Origin: Desulfosoma sp.
GTDB taxonomy: Bacteria; Desulfobacterota; Syntrophobacteria; Syntrophobacterales; DSM-9756
Length of the DNA: 64,000 bases
Assembly: GCA_037481875.1 (NCBI GenBank)
Contig: JBBFKY010000001.1
Span: forward strand, 594,806-658,805
Direction: 5' to 3'
A program made the position numbers and the translations under genes. The notes beneath the pieces are model-generated. The model had not been told where the DNA came from, made no database searches, and worked only from the letters and a program-made list of their open reading frames with translations. This document shows positions 19,303 through 27,851 of this stretch, one piece after another. Position 1 is the stretch's first letter. Every line of letters begins with the position of its first letter.

Positions 19303-20018
19303 GTGTCCTGAAAGCCAATCTGGCTCAAATTCATCGCAGCCTGGAAGAGGCGTGCCGTCGTAGCGGGCGGGACGTCCACAGTATCCGGCTTATCGCCGTG
19401 ACCAAACAGGTTCCTGTGGAAAAGATTCGAGAAGCTGCAGCGGTAGGACTTCGTCTTTTCGGGGAAAACTATGTTCAGGAAGGATCCCGAAAGATCGAGG
19501 CTTTAAACGATCTTTCGTTGGAATGGCATTTCATCGGGCATCTTCAGACCAACAAGGTGAAAGCGGCACTTCAAAAATTTGACTGGATTCAAACCGTCGA
19601 TCGCTTGTCTTTGGCCCGTGAACTGGATAAACGCGGAGGAGCGCTAGGCAAAAGGGTTCCTGTTCTATTACAGGTGCATCTGGGTGACGAGGAAACCAAG
19701 GGAGGTGTGGCTCCCGACGATCTGGAATCCTTGTTCAAATCCGTGCAAATCATGGAATGGCTTGATGTTCGGGGTCTTATGGCCGTGCCCCCTTACTTTG
19801 AAGATCCCGAGGCGGTGCGGCCCTTTTTTAGAAGCCTTCGGCAGTGGTTGGAAAGGCTACGACAACAGGCTCTGCATCCCGAGCGTCTGACGGAGCTCTC
19901 CATGGGCATGAGCCACGATTTTCATGTGGCCGTCGAAGAGGGAGCGACCTTGATACGTGTAGGTACGGCATTATTTGGACCTAGGCCGTCAAAACCGAGT
20001 GCAAGCTTGTCCCCATGA
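19299..20018 (+). CDS. yggS: YggS-family pyridoxal-phosphate homeostasis protein
   Basis: A PLP-binding protein (COG0325, PLPBP) of 239 residues folded like the N-terminal barrel of alanine racemase. The PLP lysine is in RLIAVTKQVP, GENYVQEG and EWHFIGHLQTNK are family signatures, and LSMGMSHDFHVAVEEGATLIRVGTALFG binds the phosphate. It buffers PLP and affects amino-acid pools rather than acting as an enzyme. ATG 19299 overlaps the maf stop. The last dozen residues (PSKPSASLSP) read into intergenic-like DNA. Confidence 0.9.
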   Translation: MSVLKANLAQIHRSLEEACRRSGRDVHSIRLIAVTKQVPVEKIREAAAVGLRLFGENYVQEGSRKIEALNDLSLEWHFIGHLQTNKVKAALQKFDWIQTVDRLSLARELDKRGGALGKRVPVLLQVHLGDEETKGGVAPDDLESLFKSVQIMEWLDVRGLMAVPPYFEDPEAVRPFFRSLRQWLERLRQQALHPERLTELSMGMSHDFHVAVEEGATLIRVGTALFGPRPSKPSASLSP

Positions 20019-20068
20019 GCTTGTGGTGACCTCATTGAGATGGGCGCAACGTGGTTATCACAAAAACT

Positions 20069-20887
20069 TTACGGTTGACGATCCGACGAAAGGAGTGCTG
20101 TGCAGGTTTGCTGACGCCGTATTTCCGCTAGAGCCACGGCGGCGGCCACCGACGCATTTAGGGATTGCACGGGACCCGTTCCGGGTATTTTGACCAGAAA
20201 GTCGCAGGTTTTTTTCACCAAAGGTCGAAGCCCTGTGCCTTCGCTGCCCACAACCATAGCCACAGGCATGGTATACTGCATCTCATAAATGGTAGACGGT
20301 CCTTCCAAATCCAAACCCACGATCCAATAACCCACTTTCTTGAGTTCTTCCATGGCACGAACCAGATTAGTCACCTGAATCACGGGAAGATGCACCAAAG
20401 CTCCCGCCGAAGCTTTATACACGGTTCCTGTGACAGGAACGGAACGGTCTTTGGCGAAAATAACGGCTCGAGCCCCCAAAAAACAGGCACTGCGAAGGAT
20501 CGCTCCAAGATTGTGGGGGTCTTGAAGGCAATCCAGCAGAAGAACGGGAGGTTGTCCGGGATCTGGCCGTGTGAGGACCGTTTCCAGACTGTGGTACTGA
20601 AAAGCTTTCAGACGAGCTGCGATACCCTGATGGTGCTCATGACCGAGACGATCGGACAAAAGACGGCGCTCCACCTTGGAAACCGGAATCCCCTTGTTCC
20701 GGGCCGATTCCAGGATTTCTTGAACCCGTGTATCGTCACGAGAACAGACAATTTCACAAACATTTTCCGGCTGAGATTGCACACATTCCCGCACGGGATG
20801 CACGCCGTAAACCCAGAGTTCCTCTTGTTTAGTCTCTCGAAAGGATTTGACTGTGACGCGGCTTTCTTTGGAACGATCTTTTGCCAC
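20069..20887 (-). CDS. rlmB: TrmH/SpoU-family 23S rRNA 2'-O-methyltransferase (RlmB-like)
   Basis: A SPOUT RNA methyltransferase of 272 residues. An N-terminal substrate-binding part (WVYGVHPVRECVQSQPENV) is followed by the knotted SAM domain with motif 1 DPHNLGAILRSACFLGARAV, motif 2 VVGSEGTGLRPLVKK and motif 3 VQSLNASVAAAVAL. RlmB methylates the ribose of G2251 in E. coli 23S rRNA; assignment to that exact site is by family. It is the last gene of the long minus-strand operon, 22 bases after gmk. Confidence 0.88.
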   Translation of the reverse strand: MAKDRSKESRVTVKSFRETKQEELWVYGVHPVRECVQSQPENVCEIVCSRDDTRVQEILESARNKGIPVSKVERRLLSDRLGHEHHQGIAARLKAFQYHSLETVLTRPDPGQPPVLLLDCLQDPHNLGAILRSACFLGARAVIFAKDRSVPVTGTVYKASAGALVHLPVIQVTNLVRAMEELKKVGYWIVGLDLEGPSTIYEMQYTMPVAMVVGSEGTGLRPLVKKTCDFLVKIPGTGPVQSLNASVAAAVALAEIRRQQTCTALLSSDRQP

Positions 20888-20909
20888 GGCTGCTGCATTT
20901 CAAAAAAGG

Positions 20910-21524
20910 TTAGAGGAAGGGAAGGAAAGGTGCCAAAGCCCCGTAGGCTCGAAGGCGGCTGCAGCGTGTCGCACGCAGCACCGCCATGACGTCGGCGACC
21001 GCTTCTTCTAGGGCATTGTTGACAATCAGATAGTCGTACCAAGGAGCTTCCCGAATTTCCGCCTGAGCCGTCTCCAGGCGCCGTCGAATCACTTCTTCGG
21101 ACTCGGTACCGCGACGTCGCAGCCTCTGTTCCAAAGTGTCCATGTCAGGGGGCAGAATAAAGAGCGTGGTGACATCAAGGTCCGTTGCGCGGATTTTTCT
21201 TGCCCCCTGAACGTCAATTTCCAGAAGCACATCCAGACCTTGAGCCAGCCAGCTTTCCACAAGGCGTCGGTCGGTGCCGTAGTAGTTTCCGTAAACCTCA
21301 GCCCATTCAAGAAAGCGACCTTCGGCGATGCCGTTTTCAAAAGCTTCCCGAGTCAAAAAATAATAATCCACTCCGTGGGTTTCGCCGACTCGAGGAGATC
21401 GGGTCGTGCAGGAGACCGAAAAGCGTACATGGGGGTCTCGATCCAAAACGGCCCGCACAATGGTGCTCTTACCCACACCGGACGGAGCGGAGAGAACAAA
21501 CACGTGACCGGGAACTTTCGGCAT
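20910..21524 (-). CDS. gmk: Guanylate kinase
   Basis: Phosphorylates GMP to GDP. The P-loop SAPSGVGKST is at the N-terminus. The GMP-binding segment VSCTTRSPRVGETHGVDYYF and LLEIDVQGARKIR follow, and RLETAQAEIREAPWYDYLIVNN closes the core. Length (204 residues) is normal. It sits directly behind the remA-like gene (four bases), the common gmk-remA-yicC arrangement read in the reverse of its usual listing. Confidence 0.95.
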   Translation of the reverse strand: MPKVPGHVFVLSAPSGVGKSTIVRAVLDRDPHVRFSVSCTTRSPRVGETHGVDYYFLTREAFENGIAEGRFLEWAEVYGNYYGTDRRLVESWLAQGLDVLLEIDVQGARKIRATDLDVTTLFILPPDMDTLEQRLRRRGTESEEVIRRRLETAQAEIREAPWYDYLIVNNALEEAVADVMAVLRATRCSRLRAYGALAPFLPFL

Positions 21525-21528
21525 TCTG

Positions 21529-21810
21529 TCACTTTCCGCTCTTGGACGAGGCGCCGTCCTTTTGTCCCTGATCGTGCAAAAGTCTTTGAGCGATGGTTTC
21601 CGCCTGCACGCCGGACAGAATCACATGATCACTATCCGTGATGATAATAGCCCGTGTGCGTCGCCCCATGGTGGCGTCAATGAGCTTGTTGGCTTGCTTG
21701 GCATCTTCTTTGAGGCGTTTCATGGGCGCCGAACTTGGGGATACGATGGCCACGATACGGTTGGCCACCACGGTGTTGCCGAACCCGATGTTAAGCAGTT
21801 TAATGTCCAT
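21529..21810 (-). CDS. remA: RemA-like regulator (DUF370)
   Basis: A small DNA-binding regulator family (DUF370; RemA in Bacillus activates biofilm genes). The protein starts [20 protein letters not shown] and contains [20 protein letters not shown], both typical. It is somewhat longer than usual because of a lysine/serine tail ([11 protein letters not shown]). The start at 21810 was chosen over one four codons upstream because of the conserved N-terminus. It lies between yicC and gmk with near-overlap. Confidence 0.88.
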   Translation of the reverse strand: MDIKLLNIGFGNTVVANRIVAIVSPSSAPMKRLKEDAKQANKLIDATMGRRTRAIIITDSDHVILSGVQAETIAQRLLHDQGQKDGASSKSGK

Positions 21811-21818
21811 CGTTGGCC

Positions 21819-22706
21819 TCATTCAATGTTTTGAATCTGTTCCTTGATCTTTCCAATGGCATTTTTCATTCGAACCACGGCTTGCGTCACAATCAGGTCA
21901 GTGGTTTTCGACCCGATGGTGTTCACTTCTCGAAGCAGTTCTTGAGCCATAAAATCCAGACGACGTCCTTCGACGGGTTCTTCCGCCTCAATCCAGCCGA
22001 TCATTTGGTCCAAGTGACTTTTAAGCCGGACCAGCTCTTCGTTGATGGCCGTACGATCCATCTGGTAGGCCAGTTCCTGAAGCAGACGGTTTTCGTCCAC
22101 GGTGCCCTGAAGAGCGTTTAAAATATCTTGAATTTTGGTTCGAAGTTTTCCCAGGAGCTCCGCCGAAACCACTTGAGAGCGCTCTTCCACCAAAGCTCTG
22201 TCCTGCTGAAGCTCGTGAAGCCGATCCAAAATATCCCTTGCCAGAGCTTGCCCTTCCAGGGTGCGGGCTTCCACGAGTCGGTCCAGAGCCTCCTCGGTGG
22301 CTTGAGCCACCAGATCGCGTAGCTCTTCGGCTTGCGGTAAAGTGCTGTCTGTTTCCCAAACACCGGGGAGTTTCAAAAGATGTTCCAGTTGCGGGGGGTT
22401 GGAGCCCGGCAGTTTGAGATGGAGCTGATAGAGAGTATCCCAATAAGCCCGTGCCGTCTGAAAATGAAGTCGGGCCGCTCTCAGCCCTGATACCAGGGGT
22501 TCGATGGAAACATAACAGTCCACACGACCCCGTTGCAGCTTTCGACGCAGGACGTCTCGAACCACTTCCTCCAAATCCAAACGTTCTTTAGGAAGGCGAA
22601 TAAAAAGGTCTAGGTGCTTTCCGTTGACACTGCGCATTTCCACAACGGCTTCGTAGATTCCGTTGTTCGAGGCGGCACGCGCGTATCCTGTCATGCTTCG
22701 AATCAC
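21819..22706 (-). CDS. yicC: YicC/YloC-family endoribonuclease
   Basis: A 295-residue protein starting [11 protein letters not shown], the hallmark of the YicC/YloC family. Members are endoribonucleases involved in small-RNA and mRNA turnover. The N-terminal domain ([18 protein letters not shown]) and the C-terminal block ([22 protein letters not shown]) are both present and complete. Its start overlaps the stop of the DUF4416 gene, as expected for a coupled operon. Confidence 0.93.
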   Translation of the reverse strand: MIRSMTGYARAASNNGIYEAVVEMRSVNGKHLDLFIRLPKERLDLEEVVRDVLRRKLQRGRVDCYVSIEPLVSGLRAARLHFQTARAYWDTLYQLHLKLPGSNPPQLEHLLKLPGVWETDSTLPQAEELRDLVAQATEEALDRLVEARTLEGQALARDILDRLHELQQDRALVEERSQVVSAELLGKLRTKIQDILNALQGTVDENRLLQELAYQMDRTAINEELVRLKSHLDQMIGWIEAEEPVEGRRLDFMAQELLREVNTIGSKTTDLIVTQAVVRMKNAIGKIKEQIQNIE

Positions 22707-23269
22707 AGGCTGATCTCCTTAAGAGTCGGGAAGGAACGGGGCAGGCGACCGAGTCGATGTGCCATAAGGGTACCTCGCAGAAGTCCGAAAAACCTTCTTG
22801 TGTCTTCCTGAGCGTAGTCAGGGTAAGTCCAGGGAAGAGGGCGATAGGCGCCGTCTTGATAAAGAAGATGCAGGTCCGCGTAAATGCCGTCCCGAAGATA
22901 AATACGATGCCCTGCTTTTTTTCCCGTGGCCAGAATCAGGCTGTCTTCGCTCAAAAGGCCGGGATCCACATTGACGGTCCGGCGTCCATCTCGAGCCCAT
23001 TCCTGCTCCAAAAGATTGGTGCGACCCTTGATTTCAGCAAGGCGTTCGGGATCCACAGGCTCCACAAAGCTGCCGAAAAGCCTTAGAATTCCTGATCCCA
23101 TCTCTTTTTCATAGTAACGGGTGTAAGTGAATTCTTGCGATTTTGTCACGGCGTCCAAAGGTCCAAACATATCGGTCAGTTCGGATAGCACGTGCACTTT
23201 CTCGTCGTTTCGACGAAAAAGAAGCCCAAAAACCAGTTTGCAAGGTTTGGGAGCTTTGGGAACACTCAT
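22703..23269 (-). CDS. DUF4416 family protein
   Basis: A 188-residue protein starting MSVPKAPKPCKLVFGLLFRR and containing TRYYEKEMGSGILRLFGSF, NVDPGLLSEDSLILATGKKA and HRIYLRDGIYADLHLLY, the recognised pattern of DUF4416. The family is widespread in Desulfobacterota and Thermodesulfobacteria and has no established role. Both ends overlap the neighbours by four bases (hldE1 upstream, yicC downstream), so it is expressed as part of the operon. Confidence 0.85.
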   Translation of the reverse strand: MSVPKAPKPCKLVFGLLFRRNDEKVHVLSELTDMFGPLDAVTKSQEFTYTRYYEKEMGSGILRLFGSFVEPVDPERLAEIKGRTNLLEQEWARDGRRTVNVDPGLLSEDSLILATGKKAGHRIYLRDGIYADLHLLYQDGAYRPLPWTYPDYAQEDTRRFFGLLRGTLMAHRLGRLPRSFPTLKEISL

Positions 23270-24306
23270 GGCTCACAGCCTTCACCGTCTTGCAGGGCGG
23301 CTCGAAGACGATCATGTTCCACGACGGCTGTGCCCACTTCTCCAACCACAATACCTGCCGCGATATTCGCCAACACAGCGGCCTTGCGCATATCCAGGCC
23401 TGCCGCTACGGCCAGAGCCATAGCGGCGATAACGGTATCTCCCGCCCCGGTAACGTCGAAGACCTTTTTGGCAACCGTAGGAATGTGAAACGTGGGGGCT
23501 CCAGCCCCGAAAAGGCTCATGCCTTCGGGACCTCGAGTGATGAGCACATGGCGGCATTGAAGCTTTTCCAAGAGGTGACGGCCGACGGCTTCCAGGGAGG
23601 TTTCATCCGTCACCGTTTTGCCGGCCATGGCCGAAGCTTCCTGAGTGTTAGGGGTCACTAGAGTGACGTGATGGTAATAGGACGCATGAGGCACTTTGGG
23701 GTCCACGAAGATAGGAATCTCACCATCTTGCACCAGAGCCCGAAGAGTCTCCATAAGGTTGTAGGATACAACCCCCTTGGCGTAGTCGGAAACCACCACG
23801 ACATCCACACCGCGGATTTCGGTTTCCAAAGCCTGCTCTAAGGCCCGCAGGCTTTGAACGTCATAAGGGCCGGTTTCCTCTCGATCCACGCGCACGACCT
23901 GTTGATGATGGGCGATCACTCGGGTCTTGACGGTTGTGGGACGATGATGGACCGTGACCAAACCTTGGCAGGAAACCTGAACTTGTTCCAGAAGGTTTCT
24001 TATCTCCAAACCAAAGGAGTCATTTCCGATGACACCCACAACCCGAGCCTTTCCGCCCATGGCCACGATGTTATGAACAACGTTGGCGGCGCCACCCAAC
24101 CTGTGGGTTTCTCGGCGTACTTCCACTACGGGGACTGGAGCTTCCGGAGAGATTCGGCGCACATCGCCCCAGAGGAAAACATCCAGCATGAGATCCCCGA
24201 CGACGAGCACCGTGGCTTGGGCAAAACGATCCAGCCCTTGGAGAAGGTGGTGCTGGTTTTGGGTGAGGATGGCGGCGGCCATGGATTCTGAAAGGACCTC
24301 GATCAC
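23266..24306 (-). CDS. D-glycero-beta-D-manno-heptose-7-phosphate kinase (RfaE1/HldE N-terminal type)
   Basis: A PfkB-family sugar kinase of 346 residues that phosphorylates heptose 7-phosphate on the route to ADP-heptose for the LPS core. Signatures are VVGDLMLDVFLWGDVRRISP, HRLGGAANVVHNI, VVSDYAKGVVS, DPKVPHASYY, and the catalytic GAGD loop in VFDVTGAGDTVIAAMALA. The adenylyltransferase half found in bifunctional HldE is absent, so it is the split kinase form. This gene is one of the clearest signs of a Gram-negative host. Confidence 0.92.
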   Translation of the reverse strand: MIEVLSESMAAAILTQNQHHLLQGLDRFAQATVLVVGDLMLDVFLWGDVRRISPEAPVPVVEVRRETHRLGGAANVVHNIVAMGGKARVVGVIGNDSFGLEIRNLLEQVQVSCQGLVTVHHRPTTVKTRVIAHHQQVVRVDREETGPYDVQSLRALEQALETEIRGVDVVVVSDYAKGVVSYNLMETLRALVQDGEIPIFVDPKVPHASYYHHVTLVTPNTQEASAMAGKTVTDETSLEAVGRHLLEKLQCRHVLITRGPEGMSLFGAGAPTFHIPTVAKKVFDVTGAGDTVIAAMALAVAAGLDMRKAAVLANIAAGIVVGEVGTAVVEHDRLRAALQDGEGCEP

Positions 24307-24473
24307 GGCGCTGGTTTGGCTTCTTCCGGAAGCATGATGGGAATGCCGTCTCGAATTTCGTAAAGGAGCCGGCAGCGCTCGCAGACTAGGCCGTCTTGAG
24401 AATCCGTTAGGCGAAGGTCACCCTTACATTGAGGGCAGACGAGAATTTCGAGGAGTTCTTGGCTGATGCTCAT
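24303..24473 (-). CDS. Trm112-family zinc-ribbon protein
   Basis: A 56-residue protein starting MSISQELLEILVCPQCKGDL with a second pair of cysteines in VCERCRLLYEIRDGIP, forming a zinc ribbon, and ending with the family-typical GIPIMLPEEA. Related proteins partner or stabilise methyltransferases. I placed the start at 24473. An ATG at 24491 overlaps the upstream stop as ATGA and would add six residues. The gene overlaps the kinase start by four bases. Confidence 0.85.
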   Translation of the reverse strand: MSISQELLEILVCPQCKGDLRLTDSQDGLVCERCRLLYEIRDGIPIMLPEEAKPAP

Positions 24474-24487
24474 ACCCCTTACCCCCT

Positions 24488-24991
24488 TCATCGACTCAAA
24501 AGCGTCACCTTGCTCTCGATCCCGTCCTCTTCACGCACTGTCTCTTGATGGGCCTCCAGTAGCTGCCTGTAGGTTTCAATGGTCGATCGAAGTTTGGCTT
24601 CCAACTGAATACGCTGACGTTTGAGCTCGTTGATGTCTTGATGGAGTTGGGCCAGACGTTGATGGGCTGCTTGAAGGATTTTTTCCGCACGCAGTTCCGC
24701 ATCCGCGATAAGGAGTTTGGCTTCCTTTTCCGCGTTAGCTTTCATGATTTCGGAAGCTTTTTGCACGTTTGCAAGAACGTTACGAATGGTTTTTTCCCGA
24801 TCTCGATGTTCTGAGACTTCCTTGGTCAGTTCTTGAAGTTGTCGTTGCAGCGCGGCGTTGTCGGCTTTCAGTTTGTCCAGCTCGGACAGGGTCTGGTCGA
24901 CAAAAAGGTCCACTTCCTTTGGACTGTAACCTCTCCAAGCCAGACGAAATCTTCTGTTGTTTTTTTCAAGCAATGTCCATTCCATGACCAA
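24488..24991 (-). CDS. DivIVA-domain coiled-coil protein
   Basis: The N-terminal part (NNRRFRLAWRGYSPKEVDLFVDQ) is the DivIVA membrane-curvature motif, followed by about 120 residues of continuous coiled coil (ALQRQLQELTKEVSEHRDRE, IMKANAEKEAKLLIADAELR). Such proteins mark cell poles or septa and organise envelope growth in Gram-positive bacteria, and related ones occur in Desulfobacterota. Length 167 residues. It sits 55 bases behind yggT, in keeping with the common yggT-divIVA linkage. Confidence 0.88.
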   Translation of the reverse strand: MVMEWTLLEKNNRRFRLAWRGYSPKEVDLFVDQTLSELDKLKADNAALQRQLQELTKEVSEHRDREKTIRNVLANVQKASEIMKANAEKEAKLLIADAELRAEKILQAAHQRLAQLHQDINELKRQRIQLEAKLRSTIETYRQLLEAHQETVREEDGIESKVTLLSR

Positions 24992-25046
24992 TCACTGTCT
25001 TTTCACCGATGGAAGCGACTTGATGCCTTTGCCTTTTAGAAACCTC

Positions 25047-25355
25047 TTAGGCTCTTAGAACCAAAGCCAATTCCCTGAGTGAAGAAACAAGGAATCTCTG
25101 AAGGAATAGAACGGCCAAAATGACGATCATTGGAGAAAAGTCGATCCCTCCGAAGAAAGCGGGAATACGTTTTCGAACGGCGTAAAGAACCGGTTCCGTC
25201 ACACTATGGAGAAAGCGGACAATCGGGTTGTAGGGATCTGGGTTCACCCAAGAAAGAATCGCCCGGGCGACAATGATCCACATGTAAATGGTCAAGACGA
25301 TATTGAGAACCTCGGCGACGGCCATAAGAAGATTGCTCAGGACAAACATGGGCAT
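25047..25355 (-). CDS. YggT-family membrane protein
   Basis: A 102-residue integral membrane protein with two hydrophobic segments (LLMAVAEVLNIVLTIYMWII and PMIVILAVLFLQRFLV) and the family motif ARAILSWVNPDPYNPIVRFL followed by VTEPVL. YggT proteins are linked with cell division and osmotic stress and lie next to divIVA in many genomes. It is the first gene of the nine-gene operon ending in rlmB. Confidence 0.88.
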   Translation of the reverse strand: MPMFVLSNLLMAVAEVLNIVLTIYMWIIVARAILSWVNPDPYNPIVRFLHSVTEPVLYAVRKRIPAFFGGIDFSPMIVILAVLFLQRFLVSSLRELALVLRA

Positions 25356-25418
25356 CTCCGCTTAAGTTAGAAGTAAGAAATGGAGCTTTGTGGCTTTTTA
25401 AGCGTTTCTGACGCGCGA

Positions 25419-25447
25419 AAACTAGCCGTTTTCCGCTCCAGTGTCAA
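25419..25447 (-). promoter_or_regulatory. Candidate sigma-70 promoter of the yggT-rlmB operon
   Basis: On the minus strand a perfect TTGACA (25447-25442) is followed after exactly 17 bases by TAGTTT (25424-25419), which agrees with the -10 consensus at three positions. It lies about 65 bases upstream of the yggT start. The spacing and the perfect -35 support it; the -10 is mediocre. Confidence 0.45.
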
Positions 25448-25882
25448 CGAAGAAACCCCAAGCAAGGTTCCAGCACACAAAAGACACCCTTGAGCCTCTC
25501 CTGAGCACACCCCACTATCGAGTGCTCCGCAGGGTTGTTGCTCCTTGGTCCTGTAAGGGTGGCCCCATGTGTTCGCTCACGGTACCGACCCCGGCCATAG
25601 GACCGGCCTCATCGGCCATGGGCCATTCCCAACCCCCCGTAGGGGCGGACCCATGGGACTGCCCCAAAACCCGCGCCGGGGGAATATTTTCGGGGCGCAC
25701 AAGCCGATTTGCCCTTACAGGATTCAGGGCGATTCAGTGGCATCAAGGGCCATGCTCTCAGGCCGGCTTCTGATGCCGACGTGGAACTCCCGCGCTCCCA
25801 AGGGAAATAGGCCTTCTCATCCATGCTTCCAAGGGCACGGCGTGAATTTAGTGTCCCTTGCGCCGCACACCTCCAACGGGCT
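25448..25882. repeat. Gap with REP-like palindromes
   Basis: No gene is seen between the operon promoter and the end of the transporter gene. A good copy of the palindrome family (GGGGCGGACCCATGGGACTG) lies at 25640-25665, a weaker one around 25565, and another related unit (GGGCGCACAAGCCGATTTGC) at about 25697-25724. Confidence 0.5.
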
Positions 25883-26797
25883 CTACCCGTCGGCCGGCCT
25901 CCCGGCCTTCTGGGGTCGTTCAGAGGCCGCAAATCCGCAGGTGACAATACCAGCCGCCAGCAGGCACAGTCCTACGGCTGTAGGCAGAGACACTGTTTCA
26001 TGAAAAAGAAGATAGGCAAGCAGGGTGGCTCCTAAAGGTTCCCCTAAGGTCAGAACGGCTACCGCCGTGGCGTTCAGGTGTTTGAGGGCCCAGTTGAAGC
26101 TGGTGTGGCCGATCATCTGAGGAATGGCGGCAAGGAGAATGAGCACGGCATAAGTTTTAGGGGGAAAACCGAAAACAGGGGTTCGGCTCATGAGGCAAAA
26201 GAGTCCGAGAACCACACTGGCAAGGCCATAAGTCCAAAAGATGTAAGTGGAAAGGGGTAGGGTGGTTCGAGCATATCGGCCGGCAAGAAAATACCCGGAT
26301 GCCATCAAACCTCCGGCTAAAGCCAAGAGGTCCCCGATAAGAGAATTGGTTCCCAGGTGAAAATCCATGCCGGCCACGACAGCGGTTCCTACAAGACAGG
26401 CTCCAATGGCCACGGCCATGAGCGGCCGAAGACGTTCCCTCAAGAGAAAGGAAGACAAGACAGCCGTAAAGACCGGGCTGGTACTTACCAAGGTGACGGA
26501 ACTGGCCACAGAGGTCCTTTTCAGGGACTCGATCCAAAAGGCAAAATGCAGTGCCAGAAAAAAGCCGGAAAGCAGGACGGCTTTCCATCGCGGCGGCATG
26601 ACGAGGCCCGTTCGAAAGAAGGCATGAAGGGCCCAGGGCGCTACGCATGCTGCGGCGAGTGTGACTCGATAACTGGCGATGGCCAGGGAAGGTGCTTCGG
26701 CCAGCCGAATCAGTATAGAGGCACTGGAGATGGCCAAAATACCGGCGGAAACGACGCCCCACAGCATCCACAATGCAGGCTTTTTTTCATCATCCAT
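25883..26797 (-). CDS. EamA/DMT-family transporter
   Basis: An inner-membrane protein of about 304 residues with roughly ten hydrophobic segments in two EamA repeats. The first covers about 12-135 (GVVSAGILAISSASILIRLA to VAIGACLVGTAVVAG); the second covers about 145-295 (GDLLALAGGLMASGYFLAGR to TAVGLCLLAAGIVTCGFAAS). The family exports amino acids or other metabolites; the substrate cannot be deduced. ATG 26797 was preferred over 26809. It is divergent from the tRNA gene and not linked to other genes. Confidence 0.9.
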   Translation of the reverse strand: MDDEKKPALWMLWGVVSAGILAISSASILIRLAEAPSLAIASYRVTLAAACVAPWALHAFFRTGLVMPPRWKAVLLSGFFLALHFAFWIESLKRTSVASSVTLVSTSPVFTAVLSSFLLRERLRPLMAVAIGACLVGTAVVAGMDFHLGTNSLIGDLLALAGGLMASGYFLAGRYARTTLPLSTYIFWTYGLASVVLGLFCLMSRTPVFGFPPKTYAVLILLAAIPQMIGHTSFNWALKHLNATAVAVLTLGEPLGATLLAYLLFHETVSLPTAVGLCLLAAGIVTCGFAASERPQKAGRPADG

Positions 26798-26912
26798 AAG
26801 ACACCCCAAAAGACTCTGTGAAGAGTCGCTACCCTAAGCGAAAATCACCGCCTTTACAACGCCGCGTTGACGCCGCCCTAAAGATTGTGCTAATAAGCCG
26901 ACGTTAAACTAG

Positions 26913-26987
26913 GCTGGCGTAGCTCAACGGTAGAGCAGCTGATTTGTAATCAGCAGGTTGCGGGTTCGAATCCCATCGCCAGCTCCA
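26913..26987 (+). tRNA. tRNA-Thr (anticodon TGT), CCA encoded
   Basis: The acceptor stem GCTGGCG pairs with CGCCAGC at the 3' end. The D arm is GCTCAACGGTAGAGC. The anticodon stem GCTGA/TCAGC encloses the loop TTTGTAA with anticodon TGT, which reads ACA (Thr). The T arm contains the canonical TTCGAAT. The CCA end is encoded at 26985-26987. A hairpin terminator follows within ten bases. The defence region starts about 200 bases downstream, so the tRNA 3' end could be an island attachment site, but no direct repeat of it was found in the window. Confidence 0.95.
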
Positions 26988-26995
26988 GAAATCAA

Positions 26996-27030
26996 GGGGC
27001 TAGGTCTTAGGGCCTAGCCCCTGCTGTTTT
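26996..27030 (+). terminator. Rho-independent terminator of tRNA-Thr
   Basis: GGGGCTAGG and CCTAGCCCC form a nine-pair stem with an eight-base loop, followed by TGCTGTTTTG. Placement just after the tRNA supports a terminator. Confidence 0.75.
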
Positions 27031-27185
27031 GTGTGTCAAGTGTTAGGAAGGTGTCCAAAAGTGGCGGGCAGGTGCGGTTTTTTCTTGAAAAGTATGGCCC
27101 TTAAGCTGTGAGAAATGTGGCGTGGCTTCCGCGGATCAAGATAGGTCATCCATCAGATCCGAGAGGCGAAAGGGCGCGTGGATTG

Positions 27186-27563
27186 TTAGGGCCAAAGTTT
27201 CAGCGCACCCATGAAGGCTATCATCAGAGAAAAGCCCAGCCCCATCGTCCATTGAACCAGCACAAACCGCTTGTCCACGGCCTCGAACCTGGCTGTCATT
27301 TCACGCTGCAGCGCCTCGAAACGTTTCTCCGAAGCATTGAAGTGAGCGATCTGAATTTCCTTGAGGGCTTTGAGCTCTTCCTCAACGCGAATTACCCTTT
27401 CCATCAAAGAGAATTCCCGAGCTCGCTGTTCGTTTTCCTTAACAAAAACGGCGATCTTTTCAGCCAGGATCTCCTCCGCCTTTTCTCGAAGGATCTGCTC
27501 CGCGATCTGTGTGATCCATTGTTTGATTTCGCTCTCACTGGCCAAATGAGCGGATTCGGACAT
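27186..27563 (-). CDS. Coiled-coil protein with C-terminal membrane anchor
   Basis: A protein of 125 residues: a helical N-terminus (SEIKQWITQIAEQILREKAE), a long coiled coil (LMERVIRVEEELKALKEIQI, FEALQREMTARFEAVDKRF) and a single hydrophobic segment at the very end (MGLGFSLMIAFMGALKLWP). It resembles the CCDC90/DUF1640-like tail-anchored coiled coils common in anaerobes. The start MSESAHLASE (27563) follows a GAAGGAG ribosome site; the frame extends further upstream but without one. It sits between the tRNA and csx2. Role unknown. Confidence 0.65.
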   Translation of the reverse strand: MSESAHLASESEIKQWITQIAEQILREKAEEILAEKIAVFVKENEQRAREFSLMERVIRVEEELKALKEIQIAHFNASEKRFEALQREMTARFEAVDKRFVLVQWTMGLGFSLMIAFMGALKLWP

Positions 27564-27851
27564 GAGGAAGGCTCCTTCTTTCAGCGCGTTTTTCGGAAAC
27601 CTTAGCATCCGCCTGCTACGTTGACAAGACACTCCTGACAACAGGAACTCTCAAGCGAATGGTCCGCCGTGCTGTCAGCATCTCCTGCGAAAAAGATCAA
27701 TGGACGGTCTGATTTTTTGTAAAGTCCAACCCGAATGCCGTATTGATCGTTAGAACGGGTTGGGTGGGTAGGGTTTTGAAGTTCAAGCTTCTTCCGCATA
27801 AAAGGGCGGAAGTGGAAACCAGAACAGGTGTCGGGCATTGAGGAGGCTCCA

